Positions 44,733-53,919 of a stretch of 64,000 nucleotides of DNA are shown one piece after another. How positions within the stretch are numbered: position 1 is the stretch's first letter; each line of letters begins with the position of its first letter. Under the pieces are notes generated by a model. That model saw nothing but the letters and a program-made list of their open reading frames with translations, searched no databases and was not told the origin of the DNA. Source of the stretch: Ignavibacteriaceae bacterium (GTDB lineage: Bacteria > Bacteroidota > Ignavibacteria > Ignavibacteriales > Ignavibacteriaceae); contig JABWCL010000013.1 of NCBI GenBank assembly GCA_013360295.1, positions 58,904 through 122,903 of the forward strand, written 5' to 3'. The position numbers and the translations under genes are program-made.

Positions 44733-46745
44733 TTAATCCACCACAATCATCTTTTTACTCACTGACTTCCCGCCTGTTGTGGTAAGACGGTAAATGTATA
44801 TTCCGGAGGCAAAACCGGAAGTGTTAAGTGTTACACTGTGCGGGCCTTCATTATATTCTCCGTTCACAGGTGCGGCAATTTCCTTGCCAAGAATATCAAA
44901 CAACTGAATCGTAACCATACTTCTTTCCGGCAAAGAAAATGCGATCTGTGTGCCGAGTGAGGGATTAACAGGATTTGGATAATTTTGAGAAAGAGCAAGA
45001 TCCCTGCCTGCTTTTTCATTGCTTTTTTCAATAGCAGTTATCGCCATATTATTCTTATAGTAAGAAAAATTACCGTTGTATTCCCCCACTATCAGATCCT
45101 TTTTTCCGTCGCCGTCAAGATCGGCAAAACCCGGGGCGGCGTTCTGCCTCACCTTAACTTCAGTGAAGAGAGCGTCTTCTCTTTGCCAGACCGGCATAGT
45201 TGTGGTTCCTGTATTTCTGTAGCAAACAAGCACGCCGCTTGTTCTGCCGATTACGAGATCATAATCACCGTCGTTATCAAAATCAGCGAATGTGGGACGC
45301 GTATTGCTGTAAAATGTAACTCCGGTCATAAAACTGTCAGCCTGTGTAAATGTGTTGCTTCCCATATTCAGATAAAATCTGCTGTTGCCTCCCGTTTCCG
45401 CGCCGACGAGCACATCAATTTTTCCGTCTCCGTTCAGATCTGCCAGGGCAGGGGACGCGAATCCGCCGACGTTAACGGTGCTAAGTGCTACACTATTGTA
45501 TGTAAAACTGGTATAGTTATTGTTTATATAAACATAAACTTTTCCGTTCAGTACGCCGTTCACTATATCCGGGTCACCGTCGCCGTCTATATCTCCGAAG
45601 ACAGGATATGAGTAAGATCCGGGTGAGAAACCTGAGAAAGGTGTTGTTGCGATCTGGAACCCGGCGCCGGCAACGCTCCCGGTATTTCTGAAATAAATAA
45701 ACTTACCGGACCAGATTCCGCTAAGAAGATCAAAATCACCATCGCGGTCAAAGTCAGCTAATGAGGCAGTTGCGGAACTCCCCTCAAGTTTGATTATGCG
45801 GAAATATGAATTATCAATCTGCAGTGTTGGCGTGGCCGGAGTGCCGGTATTGCGGTAGTAAATGATCATTCCGTCCGCGTTTCCGTAAATGAGATCGTGA
45901 TCGCCGTCGCCGTCAAGATCACACCAGGTCGGGTCATTCCAGTATGTCGAACCCGCGATGCCGCTGACAAGAGAATTGCTTGCAGTCCACACAGGGCTTT
46001 GCGGTGTGCCTGTGTTTTTATAGTGAAGGAGCCCCTGAACATCCCTGCCGATAGTCAGATCGAGGTCTCCGTCATTGTCAACATCCTTGAAATAAGGGTA
46101 AGCATTCAACCCGACATCAGGCAAGCCCGTTACCAGTGAATTATCCTGGACGTATTGCGGGGAAGAGGCGCTGCCGTTATTCCTGAAGCCGATCATAATT
46201 CCCGGAGTAGGCCCGCCGAAAAGTGATTCGCCTATTCCTGCAACCAGGTCATAATCACCATCGCCGTCAAGATCAGCAAAAGCAGGTTTCGGGTCAGTGC
46301 CGATAACAGTATTAACTGCCGCGAAAACCACGGTATCCCTTCTCCAGTTGCCGGGACTGACACTGTCGCCGTTATTCAGGAAAAACTGGAATCCGTTATA
46401 ACCGCCGATTACAAGATCAAGATCGTTGTCGCCGTCGAGATCAACAAGAGCGGGGTAGTCCGCGTTAATAAACGCGCCGGAGGAATAAATTGAATTCAGC
46501 AGCGAATCATTTTTCTGAAACTTGGGCGGCAATCCTGTTGAAATATTCTCAAAGTAATCAACCCTGCTGCCGGTACTTCCGAGAAAGAGGTCGGGTTTCC
46601 CGTCGCCGTTCATATCGGCAAAGGCAGGACAGGCAAAACTTTGTGTGGTAACCCCTGAAGGGGCGAAAATTGAATCAACTTTAATCCAGTTCTGTGAATT
46701 AATAGTGAGAGTGAACAAGAGTAAAAGGGAGAAATATTTAATCAT
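44733..46745 (-). CDS. Secreted FG-GAP/VCBS repeat protein with T9SS sorting domain
   Basis: A 670-residue protein with signal peptide (YFSLLLLFTLTINSQ). Residues 20-575 contain about ten FG-GAP/VCBS units with the calcium-loop pattern FADMNGDGKPDLFLG, VDLDGDNDLDLVIGG and FGDIDGDGDPDIVNG, which fold as a seven-blade integrin-alpha-like propeller. The T9SS tail starts LSQNYPNPVNPSLGT and ends GKSVSKKMIVVD. It is calcium-binding and exported; a structural or adhesive role is usual. It is monocistronic or co-transcribed with the symporter gene, which starts upstream on the same strand but ends 15 bases beyond its ATG. Confidence 0.9.
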   Translation of the reverse strand: MIKYFSLLLLFTLTINSQNWIKVDSIFAPSGVTTQSFACPAFADMNGDGKPDLFLGSTGSRVDYFENISTGLPPKFQKNDSLLNSIYSSGAFINADYPALVDLDGDNDLDLVIGGYNGFQFFLNNGDSVSPGNWRRDTVVFAAVNTVIGTDPKPAFADLDGDGDYDLVAGIGESLFGGPTPGIMIGFRNNGSASSPQYVQDNSLVTGLPDVGLNAYPYFKDVDNDGDLDLTIGRDVQGLLHYKNTGTPQSPVWTASNSLVSGIAGSTYWNDPTWCDLDGDGDHDLIYGNADGMIIYYRNTGTPATPTLQIDNSYFRIIKLEGSSATASLADFDRDGDFDLLSGIWSGKFIYFRNTGSVAGAGFQIATTPFSGFSPGSYSYPVFGDIDGDGDPDIVNGVLNGKVYVYINNNYTSFTYNSVALSTVNVGGFASPALADLNGDGKIDVLVGAETGGNSRFYLNMGSNTFTQADSFMTGVTFYSNTRPTFADFDNDGDYDLVIGRTSGVLVCYRNTGTTTMPVWQREDALFTEVKVRQNAAPGFADLDGDGKKDLIVGEYNGNFSYYKNNMAITAIEKSNEKAGRDLALSQNYPNPVNPSLGTQIAFSLPERSMVTIQLFDILGKEIAAPVNGEYNEGPHSVTLNTSGFASGIYIYRLTTTGGKSVSKKMIVVD

Positions 46746-46760
46746 AATAAAATTGTAGCT

Positions 46761-48071
46761 CTATGTGTTTTGTAAAATTGCTTTTTGTTCTGACGCGTCA
46801 ACCCAGCTTGCGAGGACAATATCGCCGCTGACATTAACAACAGTGCGTGACATATCGAGTATCCTGTCAACTCCCAGGATAATTCCTATCCCTTCAGCGG
46901 GTACGCCGACAGTATGAAGCACCATAACCACGAGCGGCAGTGATCCGCCGGGAACGCCTGCCGTGCCGACTCCGGCGAGTATGGAAAGAAAAATTACGAC
47001 AAGCTGCTGCGCGATTGAAAGGTCAATTCCGTAGAACTGCGCGAGGAAGATAACAGTTATTCCTTCATAAAGCGCTGTTCCGTTCTGATTTGCGGTTGAC
47101 CCGACAGTCAGAACAAAATTAGTAATGTCTTTATCAAGTTTCAGTTTATCAATTGAAACTCTTATCGCCGTTGGAAGGGTGGCGTTGGATGAACTGGTTG
47201 AAAACGCGGTGATGATCACCTCGCTCAGATTTGTAAAAAACTCTTTCGGATTGCGTTTAATCGCGTATTTAAGTATAAGCCCGTACGTGACCAGGAAGTG
47301 AATGGCCAGAGCGGCGATAACCACAAGCACATATTTCAGCAGAATCCCTATGATCTGGAACCCAAGTTGCGATGCCGAAGAAAAAACAAGCGCGGCTACG
47401 CCATAGGGAGCGAACTTCATTGCAAAGTCAATTATTTTCATCACGACCTCGTACACTCCCTGGAACACTTTTGTGAGCGGTTCGATCTTACTGCTATCAG
47501 TAAGTGCCATTCCTATGCCAAACACCAGCGCGAGGAACATAATGGAAAGCAGTCCGCCGCCGCGGTAGTTTGGGTCAAGATAGAATACGATATCGGCAAA
47601 TGGGTTGCGTGGGATTATATCAACAAGTATCTGCACGATCCCTTTTGATTCCTCCGCCGAAGAAATTATCGTACTTACGTTCTGATTATTTGTTATGGTT
47701 TGGGTGAGCGCGAGCCTGTTCTCCTCGCTGATACCGCTTCCAGGCTGAACGAGGTTAACGATTGTAATGCCAATTATAACTGAGACCGCGGTAATGATGA
47801 CGGTGAAAAACAGGATCTTTCCGCCTACCCTGCCTATCTTCTTAAGATCCCTGAAGTCAGCCACACCCAGAACGATCGCAGTAAAGATAAGTGGGATAAT
47901 GATCATAAAAATCAGCCGCAGGAAGGTTTGTCCGACCGGATAGGCAACATTGGTAACGATCCATTTAATTTCCGGCGCGCCCCCAAAAAAGATATTGGCT
48001 AACAATCCAAGAGCCAGCCCGGCGAAAAGCCCAATAAATATTTTTATGTGAAGAGGTAACTTTTTCTTCAT
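46761..48071 (-). CDS. Dicarboxylate/amino acid:cation symporter (DAACS family)
   Basis: A 436-residue inner-membrane transporter of the GltP/DctA family that takes up glutamate, aspartate or C4-dicarboxylates with Na+ or H+. It starts KKKLPLHIKIFIGLFAGLALG and contains FLRLIFMIIIPLIFTAI in TM2. The Ser-rich reentrant loop is STSSSNATLPTAI. The TM7 motif is STANQNGTALYEGI, and GVPGGSLPLVVMVL forms the second hairpin. DRILDMSRTVVNVSGD in TM8 binds substrate. It lies 15 bases upstream of the FG-GAP gene on the same strand. Confidence 0.94.
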   Translation of the reverse strand: MKKKLPLHIKIFIGLFAGLALGLLANIFFGGAPEIKWIVTNVAYPVGQTFLRLIFMIIIPLIFTAIVLGVADFRDLKKIGRVGGKILFFTVIITAVSVIIGITIVNLVQPGSGISEENRLALTQTITNNQNVSTIISSAEESKGIVQILVDIIPRNPFADIVFYLDPNYRGGGLLSIMFLALVFGIGMALTDSSKIEPLTKVFQGVYEVVMKIIDFAMKFAPYGVAALVFSSASQLGFQIIGILLKYVLVVIAALAIHFLVTYGLILKYAIKRNPKEFFTNLSEVIITAFSTSSSNATLPTAIRVSIDKLKLDKDITNFVLTVGSTANQNGTALYEGITVIFLAQFYGIDLSIAQQLVVIFLSILAGVGTAGVPGGSLPLVVMVLHTVGVPAEGIGIILGVDRILDMSRTVVNVSGDIVLASWVDASEQKAILQNT

Positions 48072-48187
48072 AGATCTTAATTAATTGATAATTGACTATC
48101 AAATTAATAAATCCTGAGGAAGTAATACAGGTATGAAGGAAAATAATCCCTCTCTGCCAGAAGGCAGAGAGGGGAAAAAGCTGATTT

Positions 48188-48619
48188 CTATTCCCCTCCC
48201 CCCGTCTCATCCGCTGACCTTAGTTTTAGATAGATGCCTGAGAAGGAACCCAGCAATGCATTGAACGGAATAAGAATCAGAAGCACGTAATCAGTCGGAT
48301 TAAATATCCGAAGGATAATTCGTCCGATGTCAATGTGTGCACTGTTTAGCCTGAGGTCCGTGACTTTTATGAGCATTATGCAAAGTATTAATAAGAACGA
48401 AGCCGCTATGCCGTCGGTTAAATTGTTCTCCGGTAATTTGTAAGAAAAATACGCCGTGCACCCCAAAACGATAAAATTCATCAAGCCCAGAAGGGCGGAA
48501 GAATTTGTTTCGAACGGAAATAACAACAGAAGTGAAGTAAAAATGAAATAATAGTTAAAATAAATTAACTCTTTCCGGGAATTGAAGCGCAAAGATTGTT
48601 TTGAATTAAGTTTTATCAT
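48188..48619 (-). CDS. Membrane protein of unknown function
   Basis: A 143-residue protein with four predicted membrane helices (IYFNYYFIFTSLLLLF, LLGLMNFIVLGCTAYFSY, GIAASFLLILCIMLI and YVLLILIPFNALLGSFSGIYL). I do not recognise a family. It starts one base after the stop of the preceding gene, so it is the last of a three-gene unit (50061 to 48188) of unknown membrane proteins. Confidence 0.65.
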   Translation of the reverse strand: MIKLNSKQSLRFNSRKELIYFNYYFIFTSLLLLFPFETNSSALLGLMNFIVLGCTAYFSYKLPENNLTDGIAASFLLILCIMLIKVTDLRLNSAHIDIGRIILRIFNPTDYVLLILIPFNALLGSFSGIYLKLRSADETGGGE

Positions 48620-48620
48620 T

Positions 48621-49454
48621 TCAATATCCTATTAAGTTTTCAGCAGGATTAGATCCCGCGGTTACAAAAAATGCGCCCCCATAATTTCCCGGGTTGAATC
48701 TGTATTGAACCTGCTGATAGCCAACCTGACCGTCCTGATTAATGAAAGACTTATCTCTTCCTTTGTCCTGTGATATCAAGCATAAATCATATTCGTCGGT
48801 CCCGGCCGGGGAAATAATGAACCTGTATTCAGGAAACCCGGACCGGAAGGGAAAGTCATCCGGTTTAATAAATCGAAGACTACCGGTTACTTCATCGCGG
48901 ATTTTAAGGCTCTCATACCGGTTTATGTGAGCGGAAGTATAATGATAAGTTACAATTTGCTGAATTGCCACACCGGCAGCATACTTTAACTTATAATATT
49001 CAGTGCCATCCTGAGCTGATTTTAAGTCTTTTTTCGCTATATCGTACGGAGAAAAAAATAAGCTCATCAGGTTGATAGATATCAGCAGTAACCCGGTTGT
49101 AATCAGCAGGCCTGAAGGGTTGATCCTGTACCGGCTTTCCGATTCAGTCTCCTTTTTCTTCAGGACAAATCCGGCTATCAGAAGAAACGGAGATAAAAAG
49201 AAGACTATCACGGATGATGTTACCAGTATTTGTTTCAGTAAATCCACCGCGAGATGCGCTTCAGGAAAAATCCTGACATCTTTTGAAAGGTATTTAATGA
49301 TTAAATAAGCGGTAGATTGTACCGGAAAAACCTCGTCGTGCATACCAATCAGCCCCGCGCCTCCGGCTAAAAACAAAACTAATAATAGAGTTACGGCGGT
49401 AAGCCAAATAAGATAGCGGTTTGAAAAATCACTGACATTAGTTTTGTTGTTCAT
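48621..49454 (-). CDS. Membrane protein of unknown function with extracytoplasmic domain
   Basis: A 277-residue protein with three membrane helices (about 13-35, 72-94 and 108-128) and a C-terminal soluble part of about 150 residues (KSAQDGTEYYKLKYAAGVAI and later YRFIISPAGTDEYDLCLISQ). No family recognised. Its start overlaps the upstream gene by 17 bases and its stop is one base from the downstream start, so translation is coupled throughout the trio. Confidence 0.65.
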   Translation of the reverse strand: MNNKTNVSDFSNRYLIWLTAVTLLLVLFLAGGAGLIGMHDEVFPVQSTAYLIIKYLSKDVRIFPEAHLAVDLLKQILVTSSVIVFFLSPFLLIAGFVLKKKETESESRYRINPSGLLITTGLLLISINLMSLFFSPYDIAKKDLKSAQDGTEYYKLKYAAGVAIQQIVTYHYTSAHINRYESLKIRDEVTGSLRFIKPDDFPFRSGFPEYRFIISPAGTDEYDLCLISQDKGRDKSFINQDGQVGYQQVQYRFNPGNYGGAFFVTAGSNPAENLIGY

Positions 49455-50061
49455 AACTTACCATCCCTTCGTCTATTGTAATCAAATGCTGAGCTTTTCC
49501 GAGCGAACCTTCCGCGTTGGGAAATTTTGCGTTCTTCCCTTTCAGATAATTGGCGACAAGAATAAAAGCGAGATGGTTCTTCAGCTTATACTTCTCAATG
49601 AAGTTTACCTCACCCCTTTCTGTCAGTTGATCCATCCACTTGCTGAACCCTGAGGACGAATCATTCCTGAGGGTTTCGTAGGTCACTCTGTAGTCTTTGT
49701 CTTTCTGACGATTATGTGCATCAACTATTTCGGTCGCTAATCTTGTCGAAAGTCCGTTAAGAAAATTGCGGTATTCCAGTTCCTGTTGTTCCGCGGTAAA
49801 CCGCTGATATTGAGTGCTTCTTTCCTCCCACGACGGCAAACTAAGGGAGAACGACGTGAAAAAAACAATTACCGGAATCAATGCGAATAATATGGGGGCT
49901 TTTGCACTGAGCCGGTTAAAATTCTGGATGATGATTATCAGAATAAGAGATGCGGAAAGGACTAAATAAAGCTGTAACTGGTCGTACGGGGGCTGCCCCG
50001 CAGAAAAGTAATATGCGGCGGCGAGCAAAATAAAACCCGCGGGAAGCCAGAGAAAGATCAT
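49438..50061 (-). CDS. Membrane protein of unknown function
   Basis: A 207-residue protein with three N-terminal membrane helices (FLWLPAGFILLAAAYYFSA, LYLVLSASLILIIIIQNF, APILFALIPVIVFFTSFSL) and a helical soluble tail with STRLATEIVDAHNRQKDKDY. AAGGAA precedes the ATG. No family recognised. It is the first gene of the trio and probably forms a complex with the other two, judged only from overlap. Confidence 0.65.
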   Translation of the reverse strand: MIFLWLPAGFILLAAAYYFSAGQPPYDQLQLYLVLSASLILIIIIQNFNRLSAKAPILFALIPVIVFFTSFSLSLPSWEERSTQYQRFTAEQQELEYRNFLNGLSTRLATEIVDAHNRQKDKDYRVTYETLRNDSSSGFSKWMDQLTERGEVNFIEKYKLKNHLAFILVANYLKGKNAKFPNAEGSLGKAQHLITIDEGMVSYEQQN

Positions 50062-50300
50062 GATTATTCCTTAAAAATGAAATTAACATGTTGACTTACT
50101 AAGATCCGCTGAAAATTTGTGTTCTACCCCGGAAAGTTAATTCCTTTTTTAAGGAGATGCAAAAGTATTATAGACAATGTATGTAAGAACCGGGCTCCTC
50201 TTCAGGCAGCATTTAATAATAATGTATGCCGAAATAGATCGCTATATTCAGAGAAATTTGCGAAATTGAATAATTAGAAATTAATTTTTGCGGAGACAAT

Positions 50301-51548
50301 ATGGCTGTTATTAAACCTTTCAAAGCGCTTAGACCCACACAGAACCTCGCACACCTTGTTGCAAGTGTGCCTTATGACGTATTAAATACCGAGGAGGCGA
50401 GGGGATTTATTGAGAATAATGAGTACTCGCTCCTGCGGGTTACCCGGTCAGAGGCAGAATTTCCGGACAAAACTAATCCGTACTCAGATGAAATATATGC
50501 CAGGGCAGCTGAAAACTTGTCTAAGCTCGTCAATAACGGAAGCCTAATCCAGGATACAGAAGAAAGGTTTTACCTGTATAAACTGGAGATGAACGGCAGG
50601 GCGCAGACCGGGATCGCGGCTACTTTCTCAGTGGATGATTACGATAATGATATTATTATGAAGCACGAAAAAACGAGGAAAGAAAAGGAAGACGACCGGA
50701 CAAAACATATAGTAACGACCGGAGCTCAGACGGGACCCGTATTCCTCACTTATAAAGGATCCGCAGGAGTTGATGCTGTTGTTGCGGAGGTGTGCGGAAA
50801 CACCAAACCGCTTTATATGTTTACTGCCCCGGACGGCATTAAGCATACGGTGTGGACTGTGCCGGCGGATAAAAACGCAGAAATCATAAAAGGAATCAAA
50901 AACTGCGACAAATTGTACATTGCAGACGGCCATCATCGTGCTGCAAGCGCTTCCCGGGCAAGAACCGCAAAGCGGGAGGCTAATCCCTCCCATAACGGAA
51001 CCGAAGAATACAATTACTTTATTGCAGTTCTCTTTCCGGCCTCGCAGCTTGCGATAATGCCTTATAACAGGGTTGTTGCTGATCTGAATGGCAAAACAAA
51101 AGAAGATTTCCTGGCTGAAGTAAAGGAAAAATTTATGGTTGAGGAAGTATCCCAGAAAGAACCGCACGAATTGAGAACTTTCTCTATGTATCTCGACGGG
51201 CGCTGGTATGTTTTAAAAGCAAGGGATTCAATACTTGCCAGTCTTTCACTTTCCAAGTCGGTCGGAGAGCATCTTGACGTAAGCATACTCCAGTCATTCC
51301 TCCTTAATCCCATACTCGGGATTGATGATCCGCGCACGAATAAAAGAATTGATTTTGTGGGAGGAATACGGGGTACCGGCGAACTTGAGAAACTTGTAGA
51401 CAGTAAAAAGTTTGCAGTTGCTTTCTCGATGTATCCTCTGACTGTGGACGACCTGATGAATATTTCCGATGCAGGCGAAATAATGCCGCCTAAGAGCACG
51501 TGGTTTGAACCGAAGTTACGGGATGGCTTGCTGGTGCATCTGATATAA
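50301..51548 (+). CDS. DUF1015 family protein
   Basis: A 415-residue cytosolic protein that fits DUF1015. It opens IKPFKALRPTQNLAHLVASVPYDVLNTEEA, the family signature (residues 4-33), and continues YSLLRVTRSE. The block YIADGHHRAASASRAR around 210 resembles the phosphate-binding loop of the ParB/sulfiredoxin-like superfamily, which suggests a kinase- or nucleotidase-like activity. The reaction is not established by sequence. GGAG precedes the ATG. It stands alone and is closed by a strong terminator. Confidence 0.88.
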   Translation: MAVIKPFKALRPTQNLAHLVASVPYDVLNTEEARGFIENNEYSLLRVTRSEAEFPDKTNPYSDEIYARAAENLSKLVNNGSLIQDTEERFYLYKLEMNGRAQTGIAATFSVDDYDNDIIMKHEKTRKEKEDDRTKHIVTTGAQTGPVFLTYKGSAGVDAVVAEVCGNTKPLYMFTAPDGIKHTVWTVPADKNAEIIKGIKNCDKLYIADGHHRAASASRARTAKREANPSHNGTEEYNYFIAVLFPASQLAIMPYNRVVADLNGKTKEDFLAEVKEKFMVEEVSQKEPHELRTFSMYLDGRWYVLKARDSILASLSLSKSVGEHLDVSILQSFLLNPILGIDDPRTNKRIDFVGGIRGTGELEKLVDSKKFAVAFSMYPLTVDDLMNISDAGEIMPPKSTWFEPKLRDGLLVHLI

Positions 51549-51574
51549 ATTTCAAATAAATTTTAATCTAACGC

Positions 51575-51607
51575 AGAGCCGCTTCTTACGCGGCTCTTGT
51601 TTTTTTA
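51575..51607 (+). terminator. Intrinsic terminator of the DUF1015 gene
   Basis: AGAGCCGC (51575-51582) pairs with GCGGCTCT (51590-51597), followed by TGTTTTTTT. It lies 26 bases after the stop codon. Confidence 0.85.
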
Positions 51608-51713
51608 AAATGAATGACAAAATGGGCGGTGATATTTTCGGCGGTTGATTGTCTCGAAATGCGGGGGGAGAGGGTTGCCGGGTTTGTTTATGGAAGGGAT
51701 GCTCCAAGGGGGG

Positions 51714-51736
51714 AGAGACGGCTGCGAGCCGTCTCT
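51714..51736. repeat. Perfect short palindrome between convergent genes
   Basis: AGAGACGGCT, centre GCG, AGCCGTCTCT. It lies 14 bases past the stop of the minus-strand S1/P1-like gene and shares its GAGACGGC arm with the palindrome at 20235. Confidence 0.7.
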
Positions 51737-51749
51737 GCTGGAAAATTAT

Positions 51750-52868
51750 TTATTGTTTTAGGTACAATATTTTTTTTGAGATTGAAGTATTGCCGGCAGA
51801 ATATCTTAATATATATACACCTGTTGTGATCGATCGATCCTTCGGAGTAAATGTTATTTCGTTATCCGGAGCGGACGGTTCGCCTTCATATATCTTCGAC
51901 AATTCTTTTCCGGTTATATCAAACAATTCGATTTTTATTTTCCCCTCATATTTCTGCGGCAGTGAATAACGGATATTTAAATTCGTTGTAAACGGATTAG
52001 GGTAGACGTTCAGAGATAAACCCTTCCGCGCCAGATCATCTTTTTCAACTGATGTTGTCATAGTGGGTTTTCCCGCATTTACCCAGGCTGTATAGATTAT
52101 TCTCGCGAGGATGTTGGAGGTATTCCTGAAGAGCATTATCGTGAAGTTTTTGGATTTCTGCCAGTACTGCAGATAATAGATGTTGTTATAACTTCCGCCC
52201 GCTTCATTCTTTGCCTGGATATCGTAGAGCAATACAGAGTCGACGTAATTATAGTTCGAGTAAAGAAAACCAAAAACAAAATTCGGCAGGTCGTCTATGT
52301 ATTGGCAGGAATCACCGGTATAAATTATCTCGTTGCTGTATCTGCCGATCATTGTTGATTCGTATCTTGAATGCACGCCTGACTGTCCCGTATACTGACC
52401 GTTATAATTCCTGGTAATATGCAGAGGCATATGCCCGTCACCGACATAGTGTCCGATATCTGCCGCGGTAAGCATAGCCTTTTGCCAGTCCTTCCGCTGG
52501 AACTGCCTGGTGAGTGAGTCAACGGAAGCGAGTATTGCCCACGGGAGTATTCCCTGATCCATAACAAATGCCTGCCCGTAAACAGCGATAACGGAATCCC
52601 AGTCCTGTATGATCCTCCGCGTTGAAAGAAAATTGGGATAGTTGTCAATGTCTATGTAGTGTTTATTTTCTTCTGTCGGATCAATGCTTTTCCTGTTGTC
52701 CGCATCCGAACCGTGTGCCGCGAGCGAATCAGCCCAGAAAGAGAGGAAGTTAAGTTCCGGGTGATTTGACAGTATAAAATTCCGGTTGATTATTCTGTGT
52801 CCCACCGATCCCCATCCTACAAAAAAGAAGGAAATAAGAATAACCGCGATTAAAAGTCTGTTTTTCAT
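51750..52868 (-). CDS. Secreted S1/P1 nuclease / zinc phospholipase C-like protein with T9SS tail
   Basis: A 372-residue protein. The signal peptide runs into VGWGSVGHRIINR, where the mature N-terminal Trp 19 and His 24 match the trinuclear zinc site of S1/P1 nucleases and phospholipase C. Further zinc ligands appear in HYIDIDNYP and in DIGHYVGDGHMPLHITRNY, the family core. The domain ends near 270. The final 85 residues (VYPNPFTTNLNIRY to SISKKILYLKQ) are a T9SS sorting domain. It likely releases nucleotides or phosphate outside the cell. The exact substrate (nucleic acid or phospholipid) cannot be told apart. Confidence 0.87.
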   Translation of the reverse strand: MKNRLLIAVILISFFFVGWGSVGHRIINRNFILSNHPELNFLSFWADSLAAHGSDADNRKSIDPTEENKHYIDIDNYPNFLSTRRIIQDWDSVIAVYGQAFVMDQGILPWAILASVDSLTRQFQRKDWQKAMLTAADIGHYVGDGHMPLHITRNYNGQYTGQSGVHSRYESTMIGRYSNEIIYTGDSCQYIDDLPNFVFGFLYSNYNYVDSVLLYDIQAKNEAGGSYNNIYYLQYWQKSKNFTIMLFRNTSNILARIIYTAWVNAGKPTMTTSVEKDDLARKGLSLNVYPNPFTTNLNIRYSLPQKYEGKIKIELFDITGKELSKIYEGEPSAPDNEITFTPKDRSITTGVYILRYSAGNTSISKKILYLKQ

Positions 52869-52894
52869 CAGGTAAAGTTTTAATGATACAAAAT

Positions 52895-53743
52895 TTAAGA
52901 TAAGAACTTTTTAAGGACTTCTAAAAGTTCGGGAATACTGACCTCTTTCTTCTCCCCGTTTTCATCACGAAAGCGGTCAAGTACCCGGTGGATAGTTCTT
53001 TCATAATCTTCCTGCACTTGTCCGCGAAGATAATGGAGCATATCATCAATTTTAATATCAATCAGGCGGTCTATCCGGTCATCCCGGATGATATCTTTTG
53101 CTTTGTACTTAACAAATTTTTCCTTCGAAATTAAAGGTAAAGTAACAGAAGAACGGCTAATGATGCCAAAACGTTCATGATCATCGCTCAATTGATGATC
53201 CGCAAACTGTCTTTCTCTGTAATCTTTAATTGGTTCAATCTCAATTATTTTTGCTATCTCAATTACCCGCAGGTAATCATTTTCTTTCCCGACCAGGTGC
53301 CACTGCTGTTCATTCTGATAGATATTCACGGGCCTGAGGTAAAGTTCCTTATGGGGATCAGTTCTTGTAATTACAACCATATTTGAATTTTCTATGGCTT
53401 TTTGTATGATTGTGAATATCTTGACTGCTTCCGCGCCCTTTATATTGATCAGGTGGTCGGTCGCGTTGTGATAGGGGATGATGGAATAGGCAATCCCCAC
53501 ATACTGGGGTATTAGTGAGCGTAGTGTGGCAGGCTCTATTCTGCCGTTGATTATTAACCCCTGATTATTCACGGAATGGATATCTATCCCCTTTTTCCGC
53601 AGAGCGTTCAGGTCCCTCTTTATTGTTATGTCATCAACCCCGAACATATCGGCAAAGTAGCCGACCGGTAACTTACCCGGTTCCGAGATAGTGTATCCCA
53701 CGATCTCGAACCTTCTTTTTATAATACTGAACACTTTACTCAA
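52895..53743 (-). CDS. WYL-domain transcriptional regulator
   Basis: A 282-residue regulator. The N-terminal HTH (IKRRFEIVGYTISEPGKLPV, then YFADMFGVDDITIKRDLNALR) is of the DeoR type. The middle part is a WYL domain: MVVITRTDPHKELYLRPVNI, then EQQWHLVGKENDYLRVIEIAKI. A C-terminal extension follows. The start is TTG 53743, decided by a perfect GGAGG five bases upstream. It is divergent from the ARPP-1 gene, and the two inverted repeats in the gap are its probable operators. WYL proteins often sense nucleotides or DNA damage and often guard defence loci, but no known defence effector is present. Confidence 0.85.
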   Translation of the reverse strand: MSKVFSIIKRRFEIVGYTISEPGKLPVGYFADMFGVDDITIKRDLNALRKKGIDIHSVNNQGLIINGRIEPATLRSLIPQYVGIAYSIIPYHNATDHLINIKGAEAVKIFTIIQKAIENSNMVVITRTDPHKELYLRPVNIYQNEQQWHLVGKENDYLRVIEIAKIIEIEPIKDYRERQFADHQLSDDHERFGIISRSSVTLPLISKEKFVKYKAKDIIRDDRIDRLIDIKIDDMLHYLRGQVQEDYERTIHRVLDRFRDENGEKKEVSIPELLEVLKKFLS

Positions 53744-53768
53744 CGCCGCCTCCAGTTATTTGTTTTTT

Positions 53769-53790
53769 AATGATACTTAAAGTTATCATT
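53769..53790. promoter_or_regulatory. Inverted repeat, candidate operator of the WYL regulator
   Basis: AATGATA (53769-53775) and TATCATT (53784-53790) are exact inverted arms with an eight-base spacer. It lies 26 bases upstream of the WYL start and shares the TGATA half with the second repeat at 53837. Confidence 0.55.
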
Positions 53791-53836
53791 CTTTATGCTC
53801 GAAATAAAGTCAGATTAGCAGGGTAATAGTAAAAAG

Positions 53837-53855
53837 AGTATCACGTGATGATACT
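53837..53855. promoter_or_regulatory. Inverted repeat, candidate operator between divergent genes
   Basis: AGTATCACGTGATGATACT has perfect seven-base arms around CGTGA. It lies 65 bases before the ARPP-1 start, in the promoter zone between the two divergent genes. Confidence 0.6.
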
Positions 53856-53919
53856 GTTTTTAGTTTTCTGAAACATATTTTTCGCTCCCATATTAATCAA
53901 TTTAAGAAAGGAGCATTAT

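Noticed and set aside
44985..45611. 208-codon plus-strand frame within the FG-GAP gene
   Set aside because: It is antisense to FG-GAP repeats; its length follows from the repetitive codons of the true gene.
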